The position numbers and the translations under genes are program-made. This document shows, one piece after another, positions 1-10,085 of a stretch of 64,000 nucleotides of DNA. Position 1 is the first letter of the stretch. Each line of letters begins with the position of its first letter. The stretch covers positions 17,749,201 through 17,813,200 of the forward strand of contig OX463835.1 of assembly GCA_949825045.1 (NCBI GenBank), read 5' to 3'. Under the pieces are notes generated by a model that did not search any database, had not been told where the DNA came from, and worked only from the letters and a program-made list of their open reading frames with translations. This DNA comes from Argyresthia goedartella. Its lineage: Eukaryota > Arthropoda > Insecta > Lepidoptera > Argyresthiidae.

Positions 1-60
1 CAGATGTATATCGGACGCTGCTTGAATCATCTGTTAATCATGATGATGATGATGACGATG

Positions 61-127
61 AAAAATCAATCTGTGAGATTTTCGCCGCCCTCCTTCTCCC
101 ACAGTGGTCCAGAAGAGGCAAAAAATT
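61..127 (+). mobile_element. 3'-UTR fragment of family J LINE
   Basis: This stretch is a diverged copy of the 3' UTR that also ends the family J copies at 39843-39915 and 48040-48115. It keeps the inverted pair at 71-79 and 96-104 that forms the family's stem-loop. No coding sequence remains. A GAT microsatellite (about 39-60) lies just upstream. 128-281 shows nothing recognisable. Confidence 0.7.
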
Positions 128-281
128 CCGTTGCCTTAACATATGTTAATATTAACAAAAATTAATGAATATTGTGTTTCAACATTAATTTTTAAGGCAC
201 AAATCAAAAGGGTCAAAACGTCACGATAAGCAAACCTGCTCCCCAAAGTTTTATTTCATTTAGTGATTAAAAAGTAAAACA

Positions 282-1031
282 ATTCGGACGGTAATGTCCC
301 TTTCGCAATATGTCCCTCTCCCGAAATCACAACCCTTTCGGATAATGGCCCGTTCTCGATTAGTCCCGGTCCGGAATCGTCCTGTTCTCGAATAGGACGT
401 TCCGGAATCGTGCCTTTCTCGAATCATCCCATTCTCGAAGCTACCCTTTCGCGAATCGTCTCGTTACAACAAACAAAGCTGTACAGCGCCACCCACTTGT
501 GTCTTAGGCGAAGGGTACATACACTATTTACTGTGATCCATCACTATTCAATGTACTGATGGACCACGGTATTTACGAAATCGGAAGAAATTTTATTCGT
601 TTCGTCGCGTTTGGTCCACCTCTCATTGGTTCCACTTGGTCCATTTCTCAAAACACGCCCTTTTCTCGAAAAGTGCACTTCGCGGAACGTCCACTTCGCA
701 AATGTACACTTCGTGAAATGTTCACTTCGCAAAAGGTCCACTTTTCAGCAATGTCTTCGCGATTCTCCGATGGGGTAGCAGAGGCATAACTTAATAAAAT
801 CTGTGAATTTTTTGACAGGTGTCACTGTTTTCGACAGGTGTCGCTATTTTTACAAGTGAACCTTTAAATGACAGGTGTCACGGGCTTTTGCTAACAGCCC
901 CTTTTGCTAACGGGCCCTTTAGCTAACGGGCCGTTTTGCAAACGGGCAGTTTTGCTAACGGGTCGTTTTGCTAACGGGCCGTAATGAGCACGTGGGTGAT
1001 GATATTGCGAATGGGACATTACCGTCCGAAT
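282..1031. mobile_element. 750-bp terminal-inverted-repeat element made of degenerate word arrays
   Basis: The ends are inverted copies of each other: 282-311 and 1002-1031 match at 29 of 30 positions. The interior has no credible protein. It consists of degenerate tandem words of about 15-17 bp: a TTCTCGAATCGTCC-like word at about 300-470, an ACTTCGCAAAATGTCC-like word at about 640-760, and a TTTTGCTAACGGGCC-like word at about 885-985. The inverted ends suggest a non-autonomous DNA element (MITE). I see no clear target-site duplication, so the superfamily is open. Short open frames at 544-789 are by-products of the repeats. Confidence 0.6.
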
Positions 1032-1333
1032 CGAAAAAAAAATTTGCCTCAAAAACATTGTTAAAGTAAAAACTTCTGTTGAACTTGTGACGCATCTGTG
1101 CGTGAAACGTTAGGATTAAACCAAAACGAGTGAAATTAAAACCGCGTCTGACAATTCACTCTCGCAATTATATTTATTTAGCCTCACACAATATTTCTTA
1201 TATCTCCTTTAAAAACTATACCCAAGCTTACACAATGACTTCTGTTACTTAAATAGTGTTTCAAAAGCAAGAAAAATATACCCTAGAAAACAATAAATTT
1301 CTGGAAATGACTGTCCAGGTACTCCGATCACCA
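1032..1333. other. AT-rich spacer, nothing recognised
   Basis: This is low-complexity A-rich sequence followed by ordinary AT-rich DNA. Short open frames near 1256-1468 show no protein-like pattern. Confidence 0.5.
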
Positions 1334-1705
1334 CTAACTAATGCGCTCCAGCAGCGCTCGCTTCGCGGCTTCCTGCTGCAAGTCATCCGAGGGGCGTCGT
1401 TTGCCCCCACGGGTCGGCCGCAGAATGAGGGGCTGCGAGCGGGCCTGCTCCAACAGCCTGGTGTTTAGTAGCTCATCGCCGATGTTTGATGGCTGGCAGC
1501 CCTCCATGGCTGCGCGGCGCCCCGCCGAAAACAGTTTGGCGTCACGGGCACGAATTAAATACAATTCGTCCAGCGTGAGCTCTGTTCTCGGCGAGACTGG
1601 TCGGGGGACAATCGGGGACCCGTACTCTGTCGAGGCTGTGGTACTCATCCACAGCGCTGGATGGCTATGGATGAGATGGCACGGGAAGGGGTTCTGATCA
1701 GGCAC
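1334..1705 (-). CDS. Unrecognised ORF, GC-rich, 123 codons
   Basis: I do not recognise this protein. It is an ATG-initiated frame with a proline/serine-rich first third and an alanine/arginine/leucine-rich second half that could be helical. The DNA is clearly more GC-rich than its flanks and continues GC-rich to about 1860, where RTE reverse-transcriptase sequence starts on the other strand. The opposite strand is also open here (1341-1697), as is common in GC-rich DNA, so coding status is doubtful. It may be a fragment of a retroelement ORF1 or of a host exon. Confidence 0.2.
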   Translation of the reverse strand: MPDQNPFPCHLIHSHPALWMSTTASTEYGSPIVPRPVSPRTELTLDELYLIRARDAKLFSAGRRAAMEGCQPSNIGDELLNTRLLEQARSQPLILRPTRGGKRRPSDDLQQEAAKRALLERIS

Positions 1706-1879
1706 GATCTCAGGCCGAAGCCGGCGTCCGTACGCCCCCGAAGGTTTTCCCCTCAGTGCAGTTCGCGACGCGGTTGTAACGCGAACGCGACGCGCACGGG
1801 CGCGTGTTGAAGCGGGCGTTTCGTAACGAAACGGCGCGCAAGCAGCTGAGCGGAGCGTGGCAGAAGATCCGTATGCGCG

Positions 1880-2400
1880 TCTGATCGCGGCTTCTTCAAC
1901 AAAGTGCTTAGTGAAGGCATCACTCCGAAATCGTGGAACAATGCCGCAGTCACGATTCTGTATAAGAAGGGTGACAAAGCGAAACTGTCAAATTATCCAC
2001 CCATCAGCCTCCTCTCTCAAGTTTTTAAGCTGTTCGCGAAGGTCCTCTGCAACAGGCTGACTCGAGTCCTGGACGAGTACCAACCTATACAACAAGCTGG
2101 CTTCTGGAGGAACACTAGATTGCAGCGAAAGAGGCCTCAATATAGACGGCGCGCGCTAGGCACACCTGCGGTTCGCCAACGATCTGATCCTCCTGGCTGA
2201 AGAAGTCGAAAATCTCCAAAGCATGCTCGAAAAACTGCATGAAGCTTCCTGAAGGTTGGCCTTAGGATGAATATGTCCAAGACAAGGATCGTGTGTAGCG
2301 ATCCGGAGCACGTACCTAACGTTATTGTAGGTAACTTCTCTATAGAGGCAGTAGATCAGAACACATATCTTGGACATAGGTCTGGAATCTAATGTATAAA
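1880..2400 (+). pseudogene. RTE-type LINE reverse transcriptase, 5' part with internal deletion
   Basis: Residues resembling the RTE fingers (GITPKSWNNA, ILYKKGDKAKLSNY, ISLLSQVFKLFAKVL, LDEYQPIQQAGF) run from about 1915 to 2110. After a jump the palm appears in another frame: a degenerate FADD box (RFANDLILLAEEVENL) at about 2165-2215, then NMSKTRIV and a TYLGH motif to about 2385. The stretch between fingers and palm is deleted and stop codons are present, so this is dead. The C-terminal domain of the same type of protein resumes at 4930 on the same strand, so one RTE copy was probably split by later material. Confidence 0.75.
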
Positions 2401-2479
2401 GTTTACTGCGATCAATTAGAGAAGATACAAAAAAGTTCTTGAGGTTTCTCAATAATAAATTTTCAATATCTAATCAAAA

Positions 2480-2880
2480 TTACGCGGAAAATTGTAAACA
2501 CCACCATATACTACCGCTATAGACGCGCGGAGACTGCACAAAGACTGCTCTTGCACAATATCTTAGTAGGAAAGATTGATTCACCCAAACTGTTATCTCT
2601 TATTAAATTACGCGTCCCTACTTCTCGTAGTCGATGCTCTGATGTAACTCTTCACAGTCCTTTTACATACTCTAATTATAGAAAAAATGCGTTTGAACAG
2701 CGAATATCCGGAAAATTTTATAAAAAGTATACAAAATCAAATGTTCTTTTTAACAACAACGAGAGAAAAATAAAGAAGTTTTTTAACTCCACTTTCTTTG
2801 GCAATACCAAATACAATGAAAGTGCAACATGCAAAAATAATAATATAAAGTTCATATTTATGGGTATGTAAGTATACGTA
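2480..2880 (+). pseudogene. C-terminal tail of a CR1/Jockey-like LINE ORF2
   Basis: An open frame reads through LHNILVGKIDSPKLLSLIKL and RVPTSRSR, then an asparagine-rich tail ending in an N-F-F motif. This is the pattern of the post-reverse-transcriptase C terminus of CR1/Jockey-type ORF2 proteins, which carry an L-H-(N/K)-I-L...DSP-LL...I-(F/L)-VP motif. No reverse-transcriptase core is present, so it is a 5'-truncated fragment. 2880-3008 would be its 3' UTR. The family assignment rests on the motif only. Confidence 0.45.
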
Positions 2881-3008
2881 TTATCTGTTTACTACTGGCT
2901 CTGCTCAATTTGTAGCGTTATATCCGTGGCGTTCATGTAAACCAATGCTTAGAAATGAAGATTTTTTGTTCTGAATTTCTACATTCACATTAATTCCAAT
3001 ATAAATAA

Positions 3009-4660
3009 TTGCGTGTTTCCTTACAACTAATTACTGAATATCAACGGTCCCATCCCTTGGGGCCGTTGATATTCAGTTTGGCGATCCAGGATGTGGTTAA
3101 GTCTGTGAGGTCCCCTTTGAATGTTTGGTACCTGGATGACGGCACAATCGGGGAACCTCCAGATGTGGTCCTGGCTGACTTGGACGTCATTATTCGCGGT
3201 CTTGAGGACTTGGGCCTTCATCTGAACCCGCAGAAATGCGAGTTATATCCGTGCTCGGGTATCTTTGCACAGGACTTAACAGCGGAGTTTGACGCTTTCG
3301 TCCTCGATAAAACTGATTTCACCTTGTTGGGGGCGCCCATCTTTGTGGAAGGTGTGCCGGCCGTCCTGCGAGGTAAGATGGAAGCCTTGGTTGGGGCTTT
3401 GCCACATTTGAAGGAGCTTTCCGCACATGTGGCCCTTACAATTCTGCGGAATTGTTTGTCGCAGCCAAGGTTGACTTATTCATTGCGTACGGCTCCGGTT
3501 TGGATAGCCAGAGGGGAGGCAGTTCATACGCCAGAGCAGATTCATACGACGATACATTGAGACACATTCTGGAAAACATATTGAATGCTAAACTGTCTCC
3601 CTCTCAGTTGTCTCAGGCTTCACTACCCATCAGGTTCGGTGGTCTCGGCGTTCGTCGCCTACAGGACACGGAACTCCCTGCTATCTTGGCCTCTTCGCAT
3701 GGGGTCACTCACATTTTGAACAGTAATGGTGACAATTTGAACATTCCGTTTGCGGCCGAGGCTTTGCGGCTGTGGCGGGTCCGTTGCCCGAAATCGAGCC
3801 AGAAAAGCCAGGCATTCAGCGAGCCTGGGATGAGGAGCTGTGCAAGTCATCCCTTGACGGGCTGGTGGAGCAGAGCACGGGAGCCGAACTTGCTCGCCTG
3901 CGTGCAGCATCCCAACCAGAGTCTGGCGCCTGGCTACATGCGTTGCCTTCTCCTCAGTTGGGCACCTTTTTAGATGACAACTCCCTGCGTGTGGCTGTGG
4001 CGCTTCGTTTAGGTTGCGAAATCTGCGAACCACATCGCTGTTTGCGGTGTTGCAGTTGATTCGCTGGGGCGTCACGGGCTGCATTGTGTTCGGAGTGCAG
4101 GGACTCTCTCGCCATCACTCAATTAACGACATCGTCCGGAGGGCACTCGTCTCTGCGAACATCCCGGCGGTTCTTGAACCTCCTGGATTGTGTCGCAGCG
4201 ACGGAAAACGACCGGACGGTCTGACGTAAATCCCGTGGGAGAGGGGTCGTTGTCTTTTATAGGATGCGACCTGTGTGTGCACGTTTGCTCCATCCCACAT
4301 CGGCTCAACTGTAGTAACCCCGGGTGCTGCTGCTGAGTCAGCGGCACGACAGAAGTGCATTATATACCCGCAGTTAATGGGAAGTTATCTGTTCGTTCCT
4401 TTGGCCGTCGAGACTACATGGGTATGGGGTTTGCAGGGTAGGGCCTTTGTCAGGGACATTGGGCGCCGCTTGAGGGACCGAGGGTTTGACAACCGCTCTG
4501 GGGCTTTCCTGGTCCAGAGAATCTCACTCGCTCTGCAGCGGGGAAACGCTGCCAGTGTAATGAATGAACCTTTGGGCCGGGAGATTCTTGGGGCGGTTTG
4601 TTTATGTAATTGTTTATGTCAGTTGTTTTTTTTCAAGTGTTTTATTTTTATATGACGAAA
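3009..4660 (+). pseudogene. Unusual reverse-transcriptase element with YLDD box, frameshifted
   Basis: From about 3045 the sequence encodes a palm segment with HPLGPLIFSLAIQ and the catalytic WYLDDGTIG, then LHLNPQKCELYP and a thumb-like region (ILRNCLSQPRLTYSLRTAP). In other frames it continues with NAKLSPSQLSQASLPIRFGG, a histidine/cysteine-rich stretch ([12 protein letters not shown]...GRHGLHC), then [10 protein letters not shown] and a WG/FVRDIGRRLRD C terminus to about 4590. At least three frame changes and in-frame stops make it a pseudogene. Similar reverse transcriptases occur in arthropod and cnidarian genomes. The RPDG...DATC segment resembles a PD-(D/E)XK nuclease core, which would suit an R2-like restriction-type endonuclease; that is my inference. 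A-rich repeats at about 4890-4920 look like its 3' tail. Confidence 0.6.
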
Positions 4661-4929
4661 CTGTTTTGTGGATGTTTGACATTGTTTTTTAATAAAGGAG
4701 GGTAGGTATAATAATAAGATTAATAAGGCAACAAATATAATGATTACTTGTTAATTTGGGTAAATATGGGTATAGGTATTCTTGTTATAGTTATATGTTT
4801 TTCTTCTTTTTAAAGGCGAAAACTTGTAATTGGCATGTTTATATCCTAACAGTAAGTCTACGCAAAATGTTGTATATTTATATATGTTGTAAGTTTTCCT
4901 ATGAAAATAAAATAAAATAAATTATCCTT

Positions 4930-5445
4930 TGGCCAAAGTGCTCAGGCGAAGTAGATCACCAGACGGATCCAGTTAGGATGGGCTGCCTTCGAGAACCTAG
5001 AAGACGTCCTAAAATCATAATCCCGCAATGCCTGAAGAGCAAAGTATTCAGCCAATGTTTCCTGCCATACCTCACTTGTGGTGCCGAAACCAAGACGCTC
5101 ACAAAAGCCAATATGCACAAAATTAAGAGTCGCACAAAGGGCTATGGAGAGTGGCATGCTAGGCGTCAGCCTCGTTGACCGCGTGCCTAAAGTTAAAATA
5201 CGCGGACTTACCAAAGTCACAGACGTGGGTACGCGCATCACGGGGCTAAAGTGGCAATGGGCGGGACACTTGGTTAGAAGGGAGGACGGAAGATGGACCA
5301 AGGCAGCCACAGAGTGGCGGTCGTGACAGAACAGAGAACAGCAAGCAGACCACCATGCAGTAGACTAGAATGGCGGGTGACCCATAGCGAATGACGTGCT
5401 TTGGAAGAGGCCTATGCCCAGCAGTGCGATGATAATTTTATTTCC
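4930..5445 (+). pseudogene. RTE-type LINE reverse transcriptase, C-terminal domain
   Basis: Across three frames the sequence gives RRIQLGWAAFENLEDVLKS, IPQCLKSKVFSQCFLPYLT with CGAET, VAQRAMESGMLGVSLVDRV, IRGLTKVTDVGTRI, LKWQWAGHLVRREDGRW and finally KRPMPSSA. That is the standard C-terminal order in RTE ORF2 (A-M-E-R...LG...D-R-I, TKVTD, LKW-W-AGH-R-D-RW). Frameshifts and stops are present. Together with 1880-2400 it reconstructs one ancient RTE copy split by 2400-4930. Confidence 0.75.
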
Positions 5446-5469
5446 ACTTCTAATATTATTTCGCTTGTG

Positions 5470-5790
5470 CCTGTCAACATTTTAGTGAAGCTATTTATGA
5501 TTTTCCTAACGTAAATGATATTTTCATCAATATATTGACACGGTACAGACATTATCCTAATTTCTTTAACCAGTTCCCTCCGGGAGTCACGTCTGCGGAG
5601 GTTATAAATCGCTCTAATAGCACTTTTTGTAGAACAAAAATTAAGTCAATATCAGCAGCTCCAAATTTCATAGTACATAGTACTGTGGAAATCACTAAAG
5701 TAAACAAGTCAATACATTACGCAATCTCCCAAGAAGTGCTGGCTACTTTCCTCCAAGCCACAGTGAGGGCATGATGGATCTTGTACGAGC
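5470..5790 (-). pseudogene. Degenerate fragment of a family J-like ORF2
   Basis: The minus strand, read over several frames, gives LVYFSDFHSTM, WGAADIDLIFVLQK, a basic AIRAIYNLRRRDSRREL-like stretch and YVRKI. This matches the segment LVYFSYFHSVM...WGKAADIQTIFILQKRAIRAI of the intact copy at 25059-27758. Many stops and frameshifts make this an old copy. Next to it (about 5760-5785) a C-x2-C-x9-C cluster, CPHCGLEESSQHFLGDC, resembles the C-terminal finger of some LINE ORF2 proteins. Confidence 0.5.
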
Positions 5791-5841
5791 TTTAATAATC
5801 ACACGCCACACCTACCAGTGTTGCCAATTAATAATTATGAT

Positions 5842-7065
5842 ACACAAAGCGGAAAAACCACCAAATGAAGTCACCTCCTAAGCCTGCTACCAATACTCTC
5901 CAAAGTCTTCGAGAAAATCTTGCTTCGGAGATGCAGCTGCACTTGCAGAAAGATCTACAACACCAGACCACCAAATTGGATTTAGACAGGAACATGCCAC
6001 AATTGAGAAAATCCGCAGTGTGTGATGTTTTCAGAAAATCTCTGGAACGAAAGGAATACTGTTCCTCAGCCTTCTTTGATATTCAACAGGCATTTGATAG
6101 AGTGGCAAAGAGGGCTGGTTATGCAAGATAAAATAACTTTTACTCCACTCGTTCTATGCCATCTTGGAATCATAGCTATCCAATAGAATGTTCCAGATCA
6201 CGGAAGGAGAATCACATCTACATACCGACGACACGAATAGCCGAGTTGGCAGTCGAGTCCCGGTGGGGGCAAATATTTGTTTGATAAGAACGGATGTTTT
6301 TACCCTAGTCATGGTTGTTTTATCTATCTAAATATAATATTTATCTATATAATTATATGTATCGTTGTCTAGTAACCAAGATACAGGGAATCCTAGTTTG
6401 GGGCTGGATCAATGTGTGTAAATTATGTCCGAGGTATTATTTACATTCCACAAATACACTCTGGAGTGCCCCAGGGTTCGGTTCTTGGGCCCATTCTGTA
6501 TATAATATACACACCAGATCTACCAGATCTGCCAGGCGGTCACTGTGACGACTTTTGCTGATGAAACAGATGTTACAGCATCGAGCCGGAATAACCTAGA
6601 AGCATCACAAATCCTGTAACTAAGTGTGATGTCCAAAGCTGGTTCACAAAATTGAGAATCAGTGCTAGTGCATCAAAATCGGTCCAAGTAACATTCATAC
6701 TGCATAAAGGGAACCCCCGCAGTGAAACCGGGTGAAAACCAACTACCACACAGTGAGTCAGAATGCACCTAGACCGCTGGCTTACCAACAGCGACAAACT
6801 TAACCTCAGATATAAGCGGTTGTTCTGGCTGCTACTCCAGGAGGGCACTCCTAACTTTCAACCGACAATAAACTACTTGTTTAAAAATCCATCATAAAAC
6901 CGATTTGGACAAACGTTATTCAACTGTGGGGATCCGCCTGTGACACAAGTATTTCCAAAATACAGAGAGCCCAAAATGCTATGCTGAAACGCAGAGGTCC
7001 ATGACCATTTAAATATGAAAACAGTCAAGGAAGAGATAAAGTACTACAGCAAACAGTACCAATTC
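5842..7065 (+). pseudogene. Jockey-type LINE reverse transcriptase, split by a SINE
   Basis: 5842-6225 gives finger residues (LQLHLQKDLQHQTTKFGFRQ-like, then SAFFDIQQAFDRV). After the SINE at 6227-6441 the palm resumes with SGVPQGSVLGPILYIIYTPD, a lesioned ADD region, ISASASKSVQVTFIL, MHLDRWLT and LNLRYKRLFWLL, and the tail TVKEEIKYYSKQY at 7020-7060. This is the Jockey order, ending with the conserved VKEEI...Y motif. Several frameshifts are present. The 3' end abuts the LOA-like ORF1 at about 7065, so the copy lacks a 3' UTR. Confidence 0.7.
6227..6441 (+). mobile_element. tRNA-derived SINE, internally deleted
   Basis: This is a second copy of the SINE at 41697-41953, starting with GACGACACGAATAGCCGAG. 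It lacks about 33 bp between the A-box and B-box regions but keeps TCGAGTCCCGGTGGGGGCA and the whole tRNA-unrelated body. It interrupts the reverse-transcriptase frame of the Jockey-type element. TACAT occurs on both sides and may be a short target-site duplication. Confidence 0.7.
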
Positions 7066-8360
7066 CGTCCAAACCAACTTCGCGGTCGCGTCGCGGTAAA
7101 GCTAGGAAACTGGCTGAACCAAAACCTGCCGCGTCGACAACCCAGACAGGCGTGGCGCAGCCCCACGGCGGTACCGCGTCAACAAGTTCACAGGCCACTA
7201 TCACCAGTACGGCTGCTGGGCATGCGGAGCAATCTGTGGTCCAAAAGCCAGCGCAGGAGACGGTGGCTTCAAACTCCACACCCATCCAGCTTGACGCAGG
7301 GTGGACACTCGTCACACACAACCGGAGTAAGGGGCAAACTGCAAAGGGAGCTCTGAAAACAACAGCCGACACAATCAAAGGGCCCGTACCAAGGACTTTG
7401 GAATCGAGCGAAAACAGGGCAGGGAAAGGGAGCAACCCAAGGGCTTCGACCTCAACAAAAAGGGCACGCCTCGACGACACCATATCCCCCCGAGGGGAGT
7501 CGAAGAGGCAAAAGGTCGAGCGCCGCGGCGATCCCCAACCCAGTTTCGTTGACGCAGTCAGGGCGGACCTCATGGTAGCAGTTGCGACCGAGGGGACCGG
7601 CCACTTGTCGACGCAGCAAGCCCAAGAAGTGCAGGAGCTGTTGCAAGGGCGGTTGATGCAGGAGGCCATGCAACTCTCCTCGGACCAAGCGGGCTCTACT
7701 TTCCGGGGAAAGCCGGTCCACGACAATGGTGTCCTCAAGCTCTGGTGGGAGGACCAGAGGACCCTAACGTGGCTTACACTGTGCCTAGGCAGCTTAACCC
7801 TCTCAACGGGGGAAAAGCTCGAGGTACGGAAGCAGAGCGACCTACCTCGCAGAGTGCGCTGTGGCATCCTTCTGCCGGGGGTCTGGGAGGACATACGACC
7901 TGTCGGACGCACGCTCCAGTACCAGAACCCGTGGGCGGAGGTAAGCAGATGGCTTTTGATCAAGGCGGACCGACAGCAGACGGACATATTCGTCTTCGTC
8001 AGTATCCCGGAGGAGGTGGTTCAACCCCTGATGCAACACGGGCGCCGACTCGGCTTTTTGCTTGGGTCGGTGTACGTAAAGTTTCAAGGGACCAGAGGAA
8101 GATTTCTCTAAGAACGACCTGCACTCCGGTCGACACTTAAGCAGCCGGATACTGCTGGGGTTACTGCAGCCAAGCCCCCAAACCCAATGCAACAGGCCGA
8201 CCCGATCGCCAACGAACCCGGAGAGGACGATGATAGTTCTACTCTGGATTCGGCGGAGGACGGGATGGAATGTGCTGAGGGAATGGGCAACCTGGCGCTC
8301 GGGATGGATGAGGAGGTGCTGCTGTCAGATAATGATGGCGTCCCCTTCCCCACCGTGTAA
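7040..8360 (+). CDS. ORF1 protein of a LOA-like LINE (DUF4780-like), 5'-truncated
   Basis: The open frame to 8111 starts with a low-complexity S/T/A-rich and basic segment (KRARLDD, ESKRQKVERR), then a folded C-terminal domain with VHDNGVLKLWWEDQRTLTW, LEVRKQSDLPRRVRCGILLP, NPWAEVSRWLL, VFVSIPEEVV and GSVYVKFQG. That pattern resembles the DUF4780-type ORF1 domain of insect non-LTR elements, thought to bind element RNA. A frameshift near 8110 separates an acidic tail that continues to a stop at 8358. No in-frame ATG precedes the domain, and the 5' end fuses to the Jockey fragment at about 7065, so it is probably truncated. EN-RT sequence follows immediately. Confidence 0.6.
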
Positions 8361-10085
8361 CATCCTACAGGCAAACACCACAGTGAAACCGGAACGGCTC
8401 AGCTGAGGAAGTGGCTGGAGGTTAACCACGCAGCCTTGGCCCTGATCCAGGAGACGATCAGCAGAGGCAATATATGCGGACTCCGAAATCTTAGAGGTAA
8501 GTTGTTTGCGGATACGAGCTCGATTAACCCCCGAGCCTGTATCTACACTTCTAGAAATATACATGTGCAACCTCTAACAAGTTTATGTTCCAGAGACGTG
8601 TGTGCAGTGAGGCTGCACAAGGCACAAAATGCCAGCCTACCAGAGATGGTTGTCGCCTCCTTCTACTTGCCGGAGGAGGATACTCCACCCCCGCATGATA
8701 TGACGAGGCTGGTGACGCACTGCGAAGAATCCGGGCTGCAGCTGATAATAGCCACGTACTCGAACGCACACCACGCTCTCTGGGGGATGAAAAACAACAA
8801 CGACCGAGGTAAACTTCTCGTTGAATATCTAGTGACAACCAACCTTAACATTGTTAATATAGGTTCAGAACCAACATTCGTCACCAGGCGAAGTAGAACA
8901 ATCATTGATATAACACTTGCAACCGAAGAAGCGTCGAGAGCCATCTCAAACTGGCACGTATCCGCAGAAGCATCGTGCTCAGATCACAGATGGATTCGAT
9001 ACGACATTCAGGTAAACTCAGTCGAGGCAACCCCAAGGCGCAATCCGCTCCGAACTGACCGAGAACAATATGGCAAACGGTTGGATCAGCTCCTGAAATA
9101 GCAGAGAGTGCCAGAAAGGATATCGGGTGCCAAGGCTATAGAACACCAGGTAAGCAAGCTAACTGAGGCCATCACGGTATTTATTTAATCGTATGGCTTG
9201 CATGAATGAATAAGCTACAGGGTAATATTCAATGTGCTAAGCCAGTTGGCCATCACGGTTAGCTACCACCATGCATGCCCCCTAGCAACTCCAGTGGCAA
9301 GGGCCAACGCCGGTGCTGACTAGTGGGGACCTGAGCTGGAGAGGCTTAGAAGAAAAGTAAGGCGCCTACTAAACAGGGCAATGAATACAGCCGCAGATGA
9401 AGACTGGGACAACTACAGGGCAGCTAAGTCCCAATATAAAAGGCGCCTACGATACAGAAGTACAAACTCGTGGTGCAAGTTCTGCAGCAACATCGAGAGC
9501 TGCGCGCAGGCGAACAGGGTAAGGAAGATTATCTGCCAACATTCCAATCAAACCCTTGGATCCCTGCGCAAAGCGCACAACACACTCACCAATACTCCAG
9601 AAGAGGCAGAATGTACATTAGCACAGACACACTTCCCTGACTGTCAACTAGACGGAGGAAGAGACTACACCGACAGAGGAGCAGTGGGTACTTGCACTCG
9701 AGGTTATCAACTCACAAAAAACTCGGTGGGCAATCAACAGCTTTAACTCGTTTAAATTGCCGGGACTGGACGGCATATTCCCGGCTTTGTTGAAGTGGGG
9801 AGGAGACCAACTAGTTCTGGCACTAACCAATGTCATGGTGGCAAGTATGGCACACAGATATGTACCGAGACACTGGCGAGAGGTAAAAGTAATCTTCATA
9901 CCCAAGCCAGCTAAGAGCGACTACTCAGATCCTAAATCCTTTAGACCAATCAGCCTTACCTCGTTTCTGCTGAAAACGATGGAAAGGCTATGCGATAGAG
10001 ATCTGCGAGAAAAGGCCCTGAGTAACATACCCTTGCATCAAAATCAGCACGCCTACAGTCAAGGTAAATCCCTCTTCGCCCAAAC
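8356..10085 (+). pseudogene. LOA-like LINE ORF2: endonuclease and reverse-transcriptase fingers
   Basis: 8400-9101 encodes an AP-type endonuclease: LRKWLEVNHAALALIQE, CSRDVCAVRL, a lesioned catalytic segment (TYSNAHHALWG, where D-A-N/S-H is usual), TNLNIVNIGSEPTFVT, IDITLA, and SCSDHRWIRYDI with the terminal SDH. After frame changes, 9381-9746 gives the linker helices and 9757-10085 the RT start (GLDGIFPALLKWGGDQLV, YVPRHWREVKVIFIPKP, FRPISLTSFLLKTMERL, QNQHAYSQGKS). The rest of RT is missing. RNase-H-side sequence of the same type resumes at 14568. Clade: LOA/R1 group, by motif resemblance only. Confidence 0.65.
9167..9259. mobile_element. 69-bp insertion flanked by a 12-bp direct repeat
   Basis: GGCCATCACGGT occurs at 9167-9178 and again at 9248-9259. 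The 69 bp between interrupts the LOA-like linker region. Read on the minus strand, the insert ends in AATAAAT, so it looks like a very short 5'-truncated retro-insertion with a target-site duplication. Confidence 0.55.

Noticed and set aside
282..1031. CRISPR array, because of short regularly spaced repeats
   Set aside because: Repeats are degenerate, only 15-17 bp, without unique spacers, and the genome is clearly eukaryotic.
7025..7987. 320-codon minus-strand frame opposite the LOA-like ORF1
   Set aside because: It is the antisense shadow of a GC-rich coding region; the plus strand shows the recognisable domain and continues into the endonuclease.
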